From NCBI GenBank assembly GCA_051955535.1, contig JBQCGP010000062.1:1-39207 (forward strand): a stretch of 39,207 nt of DNA, in the 5' to 3' direction. A program made the position numbers and the translations under genes. Each line of letters starts with the position of its first letter. Within the stretch, counting starts at the first letter, position 1. Shown here one piece after another: positions 32,117 through 39,207 of the stretch. The notes under the pieces were generated by a model. The model did not search any database and was not told the DNA's origin. It saw only the letters and a program-made list of their open reading frames with translations. The stretch is from 13-2-20CM-68-14 sp051955535. GTDB taxonomy: Bacteria; Actinomycetota; Thermoleophilia; Gaiellales; Gaiellaceae.

Positions 32117-33240
32117 CGAGAGAAGAGCTCCAGCGTAGGCACGCGAACGTCCGGGCGGCGCTCGAAGCCGACGGCCTCGACGCCGCGCTCGTCTGCGGCA
32201 GCGAGTACACGGGGTTCGAAGGCGCGGTGACGTATCTCTCCGGGTTCTTGATCGTCCATCGCTATGCGTACGTCCTGCTACCGGCCGACGGCGAGCCATC
32301 GATCGTCTTCCCGAGCGAAGCCCGCTACGTCGGCGAGCACGGCACGTCATTGATCGAAGACCAAGTGTTCGCCGAGCGGCCGGGCGACTGGCTCGCCGAC
32401 CGGCTCCGCGGGCAGCGCGTCGGAGTCTACGGCCTCGATTACGTGATGCCGGTCCGTGACTACCGTGCGCTCGAGAGGGCGTGCGAGCTCGTTCCGTGGG
32501 ACGTCGGCTTCGACCTCGCGCGCGCCGTCAAGAGCGAGGAAGAGCTCGACTCGGTTCGGGAAAGCGTCCGGATCAACACTGAAGGGTTCTGGGTCTTCCT
32601 CGAGGCTTTCGAGCCGGGGCAGACCGAACAGGAGCTGATTGCGCCATGCGAGGAGTACTTCGTCACGGCCGGGTGCGGTCGCGCAACGATGGACATGGTC
32701 CTCGTCGGCGAGACCGGGTCGGCGCTGCCAGAGTTCAAGATCGCCGGCCGACGGCCGATCTCCGCGACCGACATGGTGCTGCCGTCCCTCGAGGTAGCCG
32801 GCCCGGGCGGCCACTGGGTCGAGGTCTCGCGGGCAGTCTGCGCGGGCGAGCCGAGCGAGGAGTCTGTGCGAATGCTCGACGCCTACGAAGAGTACGCCGA
32901 GGCCGCGAGAGCGGCGATGCGGCCCGGCGCGACCGCCCACGATCTCCATCGGGCGGTCGCCAAGGGATTCGTCGACCGCGGCTACAAGCTCGGCCACGTC
33001 ACCGGCCACTCGATCGGGATGACGATGATCGAGTTCCCCAAGATCGGTGAAGGAGACGAGACGGAGCTGCGCGAGGGGATGGTCTTCTCAATGCACCCGC
33101 ACGCGATCTCCGAGGATGGCCGTGCGTGCCTCTACATGCAGGAGACATGGCTCGTCGGACCTGACGGCGGCGTACCGCTATCGGGCCTCCCGGTTCGCGT
33201 GTTCGACGGCTCCGAGACGAGGACGCCCTCGCCCGTCTGA
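32107..33240 (+). CDS. Creatinase-like M24-fold hydrolase, metal ligands lost
   Basis: 377 residues, ATG inside the end of the reductase gene. Creatinase N-terminal domain (LDAALVCGSEYTGFEGAVTYLSGF) plus pita-bread domain. At the five positions where aminopeptidase P binds two metals, only His301 (VTGHSIGM) is kept; the two Asp are missing (MVLPSLEVAGPGGHWVEVSRAV), Glu becomes His330 (SMHPHA) and the last Glu becomes Gln345 (LYMQETWLV). This is the pattern of metal-independent creatinase and is compatible with ectoine hydrolase DoeA relatives, which hydrolyse a C-N bond of a small cyclic or guanidino compound with a catalytic His. It is the last gene of the plus-strand operon, next to the transporter, so its substrate may be the imported compound. 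Confidence 0.85.
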   Translation: MEVTREELQRRHANVRAALEADGLDAALVCGSEYTGFEGAVTYLSGFLIVHRYAYVLLPADGEPSIVFPSEARYVGEHGTSLIEDQVFAERPGDWLADRLRGQRVGVYGLDYVMPVRDYRALERACELVPWDVGFDLARAVKSEEELDSVRESVRINTEGFWVFLEAFEPGQTEQELIAPCEEYFVTAGCGRATMDMVLVGETGSALPEFKIAGRRPISATDMVLPSLEVAGPGGHWVEVSRAVCAGEPSEESVRMLDAYEEYAEAARAAMRPGATAHDLHRAVAKGFVDRGYKLGHVTGHSIGMTMIEFPKIGEGDETELREGMVFSMHPHAISEDGRACLYMQETWLVGPDGGVPLSGLPVRVFDGSETRTPSPV

Positions 33241-33263
33241 CCGGCTGTACAGCAGTCCGAGAA

Positions 33264-33282
33264 GACGCGCTTCATGCGCGTC
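33264..33282. terminator. Hairpin between convergent genes
   Basis: GACGCGC, loop TTCAT, GCGCGTC: a perfect 7-bp stem midway in the 73-nt gap between the end of the plus-strand operon and the end of the convergent TrpB2 gene. No T run, but the position suits a two-way terminator. Confidence 0.45.
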
Positions 33283-33313
33283 GATGAGTCGATGTGGCAG
33301 CGCTAGTGACGGG

Positions 33314-34702
33314 CTACGCAGGCGTTGGTAGGCCCTCGATCGCCTCGAGAGCTCGCTCCATCTCGTCCTCGTCGAGCGCGACGTCGGCAAGGTTGCCGGC
33401 GAAATAGTTGTCGTACGCGGCCATGTCGAAGTGGCCGTGGCCGGATAGGTTGAACAGGATCGTGCGCTCCTTGCCCTCCTCGTCCGCAGCCTTCGCCACA
33501 CGGAGCGTTCCGTGAATCGCATGTGCCGCCTCGGGCGCCGGGAGAATGCCCTCGCTCCCGGCGAACACGAGGGCCGAGGCGAATACTTCGTTCTGAAGGT
33601 ATGCGTCGGCACTGATCAACCCGTCGCGGACGAGTTGCGAGATCAGTGGTGCGACGCCGTGGTAGCGCAGCCCGCCGGCGTGGATCGGAGCGGGCACGAA
33701 GTCGTGCCCAAGCGTGTGCATCGGCACTAGTGGGGTCAGCTTGCTTGTGTCGCCGAAGTCGTACGCGAACACTCCCCGGGTCAGCGTCGGGCACGCGGCG
33801 GGCTCACACGCGAGCACGTCGATCTCGCGACCGGCGATCTTCTCGCGCAAGAACGGGAAGGCGAGGCCAGCGAAGTTCGAGCCGCCCCCGACGCAACCGA
33901 TGACGACGTCCGGGAACGCATCCGCAAGATCCATCTGGGCGATGGCCTCTTGGCCGATCACGGTCTGATGTAGGAGGACGTGGTTGAGAACGCTGCCAAG
34001 CGAGTAGGCGGTATCGTCGCGTCCCGCCGCGTCCTCGACCGCTTCCGAGATCGCGATGCCGAGGCTTCCAGGCGAGTCGGGATGCTCGGCGAGGATCGCA
34101 CGTCCTGATTGCGTGTCTTCCGACGGGCTCGGGACGATGTCCGCGCCCCAGGCCTTGATCATCGAGCGCCGGGCGGGCTTTTGCTCGTAGGAGACCCGAA
34201 CCATGTAGACCTTGCACTCGAGCCCGATCAGTCGGCAAGCGAATGAGAGCGCGCTTCCCCATTGGCCTGCGCCGGTCTCGGTCGAGAGACGCGTCCGCCC
34301 CTCCTTCTTGTTGTAGTAGGCCTGTGCGACCGCCGTGTTCGGTTTGTGGCTCCCCGGAGGGCTGACGCCCTCGTACTTGTAGAAGATCCGGGAGCGGGTG
34401 CCGATCGCCTCCTCGAGCCGGCGCGCACGGTAGAGCGGCGTCGGGCGCCAGAGCCTGTAGATCTCGAGAACCTCCTCCGGGATTCCGATCTCGGACTCCT
34501 CGCTCACCTCTTGGCCGATCAGCTCCATTGGGAAGAGAGGCGCGAGATCCTCCGGCCCGACTGGCTGCCCGGTGCCTGGATGCAGCACCGGCCGCGGCGC
34601 CGTGGGCATGTCAGGGCGGATGTTGTACCAGCGCCGGGGAAGCTGCGTCTCGTCGAGAAGGAACTTCGTCTGGCTCTCAGCGCGAGTGCGCGTCTGCTGC
34701 AC
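33314..34702 (-). CDS. trpB2: Tryptophan synthase beta chain, TrpB2 type
   Basis: PLP enzyme joining indole and serine to give tryptophan. 462 residues from a GTG at 34702. The TrpB2 subgroup is recognised by the long N-terminal region (QLPRRWYNIRPDMPTAPRPVLHPGTG), RPTPLYRARRLE, and Lys120 in PPGSHKPNTAV as Schiff-base lysine; GGGSNFAGL is the phosphate loop. TrpB2 lacks the usual TrpA partner interface and typically salvages free indole. No trpA or other trp genes are near. With a tryptophan dioxygenase 23 kb away in the same island, it may recover indole or handle an indole-like product, but it may also be an unrelated neighbour. TATCCT lies 6 nt before the start. Confidence 0.93.
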   Translation of the reverse strand: MQQTRTRAESQTKFLLDETQLPRRWYNIRPDMPTAPRPVLHPGTGQPVGPEDLAPLFPMELIGQEVSEESEIGIPEEVLEIYRLWRPTPLYRARRLEEAIGTRSRIFYKYEGVSPPGSHKPNTAVAQAYYNKKEGRTRLSTETGAGQWGSALSFACRLIGLECKVYMVRVSYEQKPARRSMIKAWGADIVPSPSEDTQSGRAILAEHPDSPGSLGIAISEAVEDAAGRDDTAYSLGSVLNHVLLHQTVIGQEAIAQMDLADAFPDVVIGCVGGGSNFAGLAFPFLREKIAGREIDVLACEPAACPTLTRGVFAYDFGDTSKLTPLVPMHTLGHDFVPAPIHAGGLRYHGVAPLISQLVRDGLISADAYLQNEVFASALVFAGSEGILPAPEAAHAIHGTLRVAKAADEEGKERTILFNLSGHGHFDMAAYDNYFAGNLADVALDEDEMERALEAIEGLPTPA

Positions 34703-34714
34703 GCCCCGAGGATA
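34703..34714 (-). promoter_or_regulatory. Candidate -10 element, leaderless start of trpB2
   Basis: On the minus strand TATCCT (34714 to 34709) is followed by 6 nt and then the GTG start, so the transcript could begin at the start codon. No good -35 hexamer is seen at 17-18 nt. Confidence 0.3.
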
Positions 34715-34977
34715 GAGCGTCGGCCGCAGCGATGCGGTCGCAGGCCGGTGAGGGGGAGGAGAGAGGCGAAGGAGGGGAGAGGGCGAGTTCCAAGGCTCGG
34801 CGCGTTGCCGTCTTCAGTGAGGTCGTAAGTGACTGCTGGGCCCTTCAGCGGGCTACTGGAGCCGCTGCCGGCGATGCCGTACGCGCTCGTCGCCACTGGC
34901 GGTCGTCTCTCGCCGGGCTCGCCGACGGGGAGCTCTGGGAGAGCCGCGACCGCGGCGACAGCCGGACCGCCGCGCAG

Positions 34978-35157
34978 CTAGACGGCGACACGCTTGCCGC
35001 CGTAATCGCGTTCGCGCCTGACCGAGCGGCCCCCGGCGCCGGTGTAGACGATCAGGTCGCCGTAGTCCTCGTCGTCCTCGTAACCGCCACTAATGACGAT
35101 CGAGTCTGGAATTTTCGGTACTGGCGAGGCACCTCGGCCGCGACGTTCCGAGCGCAT
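34978..35157 (-). pseudogene. SRA-YDG domain fragment (modified-cytosine reader remnant)
   Basis: A 59-codon frame from an ATG at 35157 to a TAG at 34978. Its middle, DSIVISGGYEDDEDYGDLIV followed by YTGAGGR, matches the core of SRA-YDG domains, compare the UHRF1 core with GGYEDDVDHG and YTGSGGRD. In bacteria this domain sits at the N-terminus of HNH or other nucleases that cut 5-methyl- or hydroxymethyl-cytosine DNA. A full SRA domain is about 130-160 residues; here the strands before and after the core are missing or unrecognisable, and no nuclease domain follows, so it should be inactive. The frame stays open upstream to about 35512 but has no start. Could be the trace of a lost modification-dependent restriction gene. 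Confidence 0.6.
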
Positions 35158-35532
35158 GAAGGGGTTCGTAAGGCAACGCAGGCACCGCTGTGTTTTCGGC
35201 GGTCGCGTCCCTGCGGAACTCGTCGTTCGCCTCCTCGTCCTCGTGCACGCGCGAAGCCACCATGGGTAAAGAGTCGTCGAGCCCCGCGAGCCGGTCGCGG
35301 CGGGTGCAATTGCGTGAGCATCCGGCGTCCGAATCTGAATGTTCCAGAAAGTGCTGACGACTGCCGGCGTTTGCGGTGCTAGCGAGTTGAGGTCATTTGC
35401 CGCGGTGAGTGCGTGCCGAGGCGGGCGAGGACAGCGAATCGGCTTCTCTTGTGGCCTAAACGAGCGGGGTCCAGAATGGGGGCGTACGCAAAGCGAAGTC
35501 GGGCGTGATCGCTAGGCCGAAATAGGGGTGCG

Positions 35533-38286
35533 ATGGCAGGCGAGCTGATCGGCAGACGCGAGGAACTCCTGGCGCTCGATCGGTTTTTGGGGGCTGTTCC
35601 CGCTGGCGGACAGGCATTGCTGCTTGAGGGCGATGCGGGAATCGGCAAGACCGCGCTCTGGCAGGAGGGCAATCGGCTAGCCCGCAAGCGCGGCTTCCTC
35701 GTCCTGACGTCGCGCTCGGCCCATTCAGAGACACAGATCGCATTCGCAACCGTCGGCGACCTGTTCGCGCCGGTGGTTGAGGAGACGCTGCCCCAGTTGA
35801 CGCCGGTTCAACGGCGTGCGCTCGAGACCGCGTTGCTGATGCGACAGCCTGACGGGCCGCCGCCGGAGGTGCGACTGCTCGGACTCGCACTCCTCTCGGT
35901 CGTACGTGCACTTGCTCGGGACGGCGCGCTTCTTCTCGCCCTCGACGACGTGCAATGGCTCGATGCGAGCTCGGCCGAGGTCCTCCGGTTCATGCTTCGA
36001 CGCCTGGAGGACAATTCGGTAGGCGTTCTCGCAACCGTGCGCGGGCGGCCGATTAAGGTGCCGCTCGAGCTCGACAAGGCGTTCGCGGCGTTCCAGCGGG
36101 TCGCGGTCGATCCCCTTTCTGCCGGGGCGATCCATCGGCTCCTGTGGGGTCGGCTTGCGCTCAACCTGGCACGGCCGGAACTGATGCGCGTGCACGAGAT
36201 CGCTGGGGGAAACCCCTTCTTCGCACTCGAGCTCGGACGCGCAATCGCCAGAGGCGCTGTCCGCGCGGACAGCGCGGATGTCGCGCTCCCCGACAGCTTG
36301 AGCGCCCTCGTGACGGAACGGTTGCGCGTACTTCCGGCGCGTGTCCGCAACACCCTCGTTGCTGTCGCCGCCCTCGCGGCCCCCTCGGTGACTCTGCTCG
36401 AGCCGCTAGGGGCTGCCGTTATCGACGACATCGAGCTGGCCGAGAGCCAGGGCGTCGTCGAGTTCGACGGCGACCGGATCCACTTCACCCATCCGCTGCT
36501 CGCCCCCGCCAGCTACGGGACGATGCCGCTGCACAGGAGGCGTCGGCTCCACCGCCGCCTCGCCGAGCTGGGCGTCGATCTCGAAGAGCGTGCCCGCCAT
36601 CTTGCGATCGCCGCCACGGAGCCGGACGAGGAAATCGCGACAGCCTTGGACTCAGCTGCGGCGCACGCCAACGGACGCGGCGCCGCTCTCGTTGCGGCGG
36701 AGCTCGCCGAACGGGCCGTCGCGCTGACGCCGGTAGCCGCGCTCGAGAGCGTGAACGAGCGCCGGATCACCGCAGCCCAGTACTACCTCTCCGCGGGCGA
36801 CGCAAAGAGGGCACGGGCTCTTCTCGGCGACGCGATTGGCTCTTCCGCCCCAGGCGCAATCAGAGCCGAAGCCTTGAGCCTGCTCGCGGCTATGGGGCCG
36901 TCAACAGAGGGCTTTCGAGGGGCTGAGAGTCTGTACCGCCGTGCTCTTGCCGAGCCCGGTCTCACGGAGCGCCAGAAGGTGCACATTCTCTGCGAGCTTG
37001 GGTGGATGGCGGCCGCCGGATGGGATCCCAAGGCCGGCGCAGGGTACGCCGAGGATGCGCTCATGCTCGCTGAGGAACTGGCTGAAGCAGAGACGCTCGC
37101 CGTCAGCCTGATCACGGTCGCGAGAGTCACGTTCTGGCGCACCGGGCGTCTTCGCCGCGACCTGTTGGATCGCGCCATCGAGATCGAGGAACGCACCGAT
37201 CGGAACAACGATGCACGAACTGTGCTGGCCAGGATTCTGGGAGGCTGCGACCGCCACGCGGAGGCGCGCATGATGTGGGAAGAGCTGATCGCCGAGGCTC
37301 GCGAGCGGGGCGATCCTTGGGTTGTCGGCCGGCTGTTCTTCCTTGCCGAGCTCGAGGTCGCGTCAGGTGAATGGGATAGGGCAGCACGACATTGTCACGA
37401 GTCGATGGAGGTTGCACGGGAGACGGGCTGGGACAACTTTCTTTCGCTTTGCCGCAGGGTCCTGGTCCAGATCGCTGCGCGTAAAGGCGAAGTCGAGAGA
37501 GTGCGAACAGAGACTCCCGACTTGCTCGAGGTCGCCGAACGGACCGGCATCGCAGACTACGCGTACGAACTGGGTCGGGCGCTGGCGACGCTCGAGCTCT
37601 CCATGGGCGACGCCGAAGCCGCGTGGTCACACGTCGAGCATCTATTCGCAATCGGCGACAGCATGGACGAGTACCGCGCCCAGGTCGCAGGCTCCGTCGC
37701 AATCGAGGCGCTCCTCGGCATCGGCGACATTCAGACTGCCGAGCGTCTGCTCGATCAGCTCGAGGAACACGCCGCCGGGTCCGACACAGCAGTGCGCGCG
37801 TTCGCTCATCGCGCGCGCGGGCTTCTCCTCGCCTCGAGAGGTGACCAGGAACGTGCAATCGGTGCGCTTGAGGCTGCGGCCGTCGAGCCAGAACCGCCGC
37901 GAGAGACGAATTCGTTTGAGCTGGCGCGGACGCTGCTCGCGCTCGGGACGGTGCAACGCCAGGCGCAGCGCAAGCGCGACGCCCGCGAGTCGCTCGAGCG
38001 GGCAGCCGCGATCTTCGAGCGGCTCGGCGCCCGCCTCTGGCTGGAAAAGGCGCGCGCGGAGCAGCGGCGGATCGGCGGCCGCTCCGCATCGGACGGCGAG
38101 CTGTCGGAGACCGAATGGCGGATCGTCGAGCTCGTCGTTGCCGGCCGCAGGAACCGCGAGGTGGCGGCCGAGCTCAGCCTGAGCCCCAACACCGTCGTCT
38201 GGAACCTCTCGAAGGTCTACCGCAAGCTCGGCGTCAGCTCCCGAACGGAGCTCGCCGCACGCATGGCCGCAACGTCGCACGAGTAA
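35533..38286 (+). CDS. LAL-family transcriptional regulator (AAA ATPase plus LuxR HTH)
   Basis: Large ATP-binding regulator of the LuxR family, 917 residues. The N-terminal AAA/NB-ARC-like ATPase has Walker A GDAGIGKT at 33-40 and Walker B LLLALDDVQWLD near 130-140; a long helical TPR-like middle (about 380-840) would be the sensing or scaffold part; residues about 855-912 are the LuxR helix-turn-helix (LSETEWRIVELVVAGRRNRE, then VAAELSLSPNTVVWNLSKVY and RKLGVSSRTELAA). Usual LAL proteins read LTPREREV and TVEWHLSRVY; the Thr-Val-Val-Trp-Asn wording is a mild variant. The ATG is preceded by GGGGTGCG, with no classic Shine-Dalgarno. It faces downstream genes for a DUF4242 and a secreted protein and may control them; control of the catabolic island is possible but unsupported. 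Confidence 0.92.
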   Translation: MAGELIGRREELLALDRFLGAVPAGGQALLLEGDAGIGKTALWQEGNRLARKRGFLVLTSRSAHSETQIAFATVGDLFAPVVEETLPQLTPVQRRALETALLMRQPDGPPPEVRLLGLALLSVVRALARDGALLLALDDVQWLDASSAEVLRFMLRRLEDNSVGVLATVRGRPIKVPLELDKAFAAFQRVAVDPLSAGAIHRLLWGRLALNLARPELMRVHEIAGGNPFFALELGRAIARGAVRADSADVALPDSLSALVTERLRVLPARVRNTLVAVAALAAPSVTLLEPLGAAVIDDIELAESQGVVEFDGDRIHFTHPLLAPASYGTMPLHRRRRLHRRLAELGVDLEERARHLAIAATEPDEEIATALDSAAAHANGRGAALVAAELAERAVALTPVAALESVNERRITAAQYYLSAGDAKRARALLGDAIGSSAPGAIRAEALSLLAAMGPSTEGFRGAESLYRRALAEPGLTERQKVHILCELGWMAAAGWDPKAGAGYAEDALMLAEELAEAETLAVSLITVARVTFWRTGRLRRDLLDRAIEIEERTDRNNDARTVLARILGGCDRHAEARMMWEELIAEARERGDPWVVGRLFFLAELEVASGEWDRAARHCHESMEVARETGWDNFLSLCRRVLVQIAARKGEVERVRTETPDLLEVAERTGIADYAYELGRALATLELSMGDAEAAWSHVEHLFAIGDSMDEYRAQVAGSVAIEALLGIGDIQTAERLLDQLEEHAAGSDTAVRAFAHRARGLLLASRGDQERAIGALEAAAVEPEPPRETNSFELARTLLALGTVQRQAQRKRDARESLERAAAIFERLGARLWLEKARAEQRRIGGRSASDGELSETEWRIVELVVAGRRNREVAAELSLSPNTVVWNLSKVYRKLGVSSRTELAARMAATSHE

Positions 38287-38306
38287 ATCCACGGTTTCGC
38301 GCGGTT

Positions 38307-38331
38307 GATCGCGCCTAAGCCGCGCGCGATC
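38307..38331 (+). promoter_or_regulatory. Inverted repeat between the LAL regulator and DUF4242 genes
   Basis: GATCGCGC, 9-nt loop, GCGCGATC: a perfect 8-bp repeat in the 56-nt gap. It could be a weak terminator, an operator or a chance GC feature; no T run follows. Confidence 0.3.
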
Positions 38332-38342
38332 GTGAAGGTGCG

Positions 38343-38621
38343 ATGCCGACCTATCTCGTTGAGCGATACCTGCCAGGACGCGATCACGCCTGGCTCGAGG
38401 CTGCGCTCGCACGACTCCCGAAAGACCGTCGCGGGGTCGCGTATCTCGGGTCGATCTACGTCCCTGAAGACGACTCGTGCTTTTGCCGTTTCGAAGCCGC
38501 GAGCGCAGAGAACGTCCGGGACGCGAACGAGATCGCCGGCGTGCCGTTCGCACGGATCGTTGCGGCCATGGAACTCACGGTCGCTCAACGGGGTCCCTCG
38601 ATCGAAGGAGGTTCCGCATGA
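38343..38621 (+). CDS. DUF4242 small protein (SCO4226-like, possible nickel binding)
   Basis: 92 residues. MPTYLVERYLPG at the start, the VAYLGSIYVPEDDSCFCRFEA strand pair and NEIAGVPFARIVAAMEL near the end are the pattern of DUF4242, a ferredoxin-like fold. A Streptomyces member (SCO4226) has been reported to bind nickel. No catalytic residues are evident. The stop overlaps the next start (ATGA), so the two are coupled. It lies 56 nt after the LAL regulator and may share its transcript. Confidence 0.85.
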   Translation: MPTYLVERYLPGRDHAWLEAALARLPKDRRGVAYLGSIYVPEDDSCFCRFEAASAENVRDANEIAGVPFARIVAAMELTVAQRGPSIEGGSA

Positions 38622-39067
38622 CGCGCTTGTTGAGATTGATCCTCGCCGCCGCGGCAGTGGTGGCCGTAGTCGGCGGGTATGCAGCCGCGAGCCAGGCCGG
38701 CAACTCGCCGCGGAGTGGGGCTCTTCACGTGACGAAGGAGTGCTCGCAGTACAACGGCCAGGCCGGCTCCTTTTGCACGATCACGTCGTCCAACCTGAAG
38801 GCGATCGACGTCGGCTCGAGGGTCATCTACGCGCAGGCAGCAGGTGCGGCCGGACTCGACAGCGACCTCGTCCTCTTCACGGGGCCGGGAAACAGCGCAT
38901 TCGGCCATGTCACGCTCTCATTTGCGACCCTTTCCGGCGTCCTAACGTTCTCGGGCGGGACGGGCCAGTTCCGCGGCTTCGAGGCCAGCGTCATCGTCAC
39001 GTACAACGCGGCCACGAACCTCTGGTATTGGGACGGGACGTACAACTTCAATCCGCCCGGGCACTGA
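38618..39067 (+). CDS. Small secreted protein, dirigent/allene-oxide-cyclase-barrel-like
   Basis: 149 residues from an ATG overlapping the DUF4242 stop, with a strong Shine-Dalgarno GAAGGAGG 5 nt upstream. Residues 1-30 are a signal peptide (TRLLRLILAAAAVVAVVGG, then AAASQAG). The mature part has two cysteines (KECSQYN and SFCTIT), likely a disulfide, and beta-rich segments ending LTFSGGTGQFRGFEASVIVT and WYWDGTYNF, reminiscent of the allene oxide cyclase/dirigent barrel family. This is a weak family guess by motif only. Function unknown; location outside the membrane or in the cell wall. Followed by the hairpin at 39091-39133. Confidence 0.75.
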   Translation: MTRLLRLILAAAAVVAVVGGYAAASQAGNSPRSGALHVTKECSQYNGQAGSFCTITSSNLKAIDVGSRVIYAQAAGAAGLDSDLVLFTGPGNSAFGHVTLSFATLSGVLTFSGGTGQFRGFEASVIVTYNAATNLWYWDGTYNFNPPGH

Positions 39068-39090
39068 GGCCTTCGGTAAGCCAGCGACGC

Positions 39091-39133
39091 GGGGGTGAGG
39101 TCTTGCCTACCCCCCACCCCAGACCTTACCCCC
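39091..39133 (+). terminator. 13-bp GC-rich hairpin after the secreted-protein gene
   Basis: GGGGGTGAGGTCT (39091-39103) pairs with AGACCTTACCCCC (39121-39133) with one mismatch and a 17-nt pyrimidine-rich loop. It lies 24 nt after the stop. It probably ends the transcript, though there is no T run. Confidence 0.55.
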
Positions 39134-39207
39134 GGGGGGGCTGGGACCGTGGGCGCTAAAAAGCTCCATAACCGCCGGCCAATAGCACCCGCGCAAGTCG
39201 ATCCCAA

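Larger units (their letters stand above)
34703..35532. other. 830-nt region without an intact gene
   Basis: No complete protein with family-like sequence is found on either strand. Open frames here are Arg/Ala/Ser-rich shadows caused by high GC, apart from the SRA-YDG fragment at 34978-35157. The minus-strand frame of that fragment stays open up to about 35512 without any usable start, consistent with a decayed gene. The last stretch before 35533 should hold the LAL-regulator promoter; no clear element was recognised. Confidence 0.6.

Noticed and set aside
34528..35382. 284-codon plus-strand frame in the stretch after trpB2
   Set aside because: Starts inside trpB2 antisense, composition is Arg/Ala/Ser-rich, and no family motif is present; it also crosses the SRA fragment on the other strand.
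1..39207. CRISPR arrays, tRNA or rRNA genes, insertion sequences, attachment sites
   Set aside because: Looked for regularly spaced repeats, transposase or integrase motifs and tRNA-like stems by eye; none was convincing.

Overview
The window is high-GC DNA with frequent GTG and TTG starts, chains of 1-10 nt gene overlaps, few Shine-Dalgarno sequences and several -10-like hexamers 6-7 nt before a start codon. Together with the gene types (HxlR and large LuxR/LAL regulators, LLM flavin enzymes, DUF4242, CoxG) this suggests an actinobacterium, possibly of the Thermoleophilia. That placement is inference; there is no rRNA or marker gene to confirm it.

Region by region: (1) 1-993, the N-terminal part of a BBE-like covalent-FAD oxidase (minus strand), divergent from an HxlR-type regulator (1096-1866) with a 20-bp palindrome between them. 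(2) 2070-2420, a 5'-truncated methyltransferase remnant. (3) 2457-13251, a minus-strand operon transcribed in the order aldo/keto reductase, ornithine-cyclodeaminase-family protein, threonine-dehydratase-like enzyme, tryptophan 2,3-dioxygenase, bicupin, then a complete branched-chain-amino-acid-type (HAAT) ABC transporter (LivK-H-M-G-F) and a class V aminotransferase/kynureninase-fold enzyme. (4) 13316-33240, a divergent plus-strand operon of about 20 kb: a three-subunit molybdenum hydroxylase with a CoxG-like protein, LLM flavin oxidoreductase, M20-fold protein, FAH-family hydrolase, M24-fold protein, homocitrate/isopropylmalate-synthase-like protein, CrtI-like FAD enzyme, TIM-barrel isomerase, ketopantoate-reductase-like protein, a second complete HAAT transporter (K-G-F-H-M), a second ketopantoate-reductase-like protein and a creatinase-like M24 protein. 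(5) 33314-34702, a convergent TrpB2-type tryptophan synthase beta chain. (6) 34703-35532, no intact gene, but a 59-codon fragment of an SRA-YDG (modified-cytosine reader) domain. (7) 35533-39067, a 917-residue LAL regulator, a DUF4242 protein and a small secreted protein, ending in a strong hairpin.

The two divergent operons read as one catabolic island for an imported, nitrogen-containing, probably cyclic or amide-bearing compound. The substrate-binding proteins and permeases would import it; the Mo hydroxylase, tryptophan dioxygenase, cupin, LLM and FAD enzymes would oxidise or open it; and the FAH, M20 and M24 hydrolases, dehydratase, imine or keto reductases and class V PLP enzyme would process the fragments. 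The exact substrate cannot be read from sequence. Several members carry active-site departures from their family (M20, M24, Mo hydroxylase), so standard pathway names should not be transferred to them.
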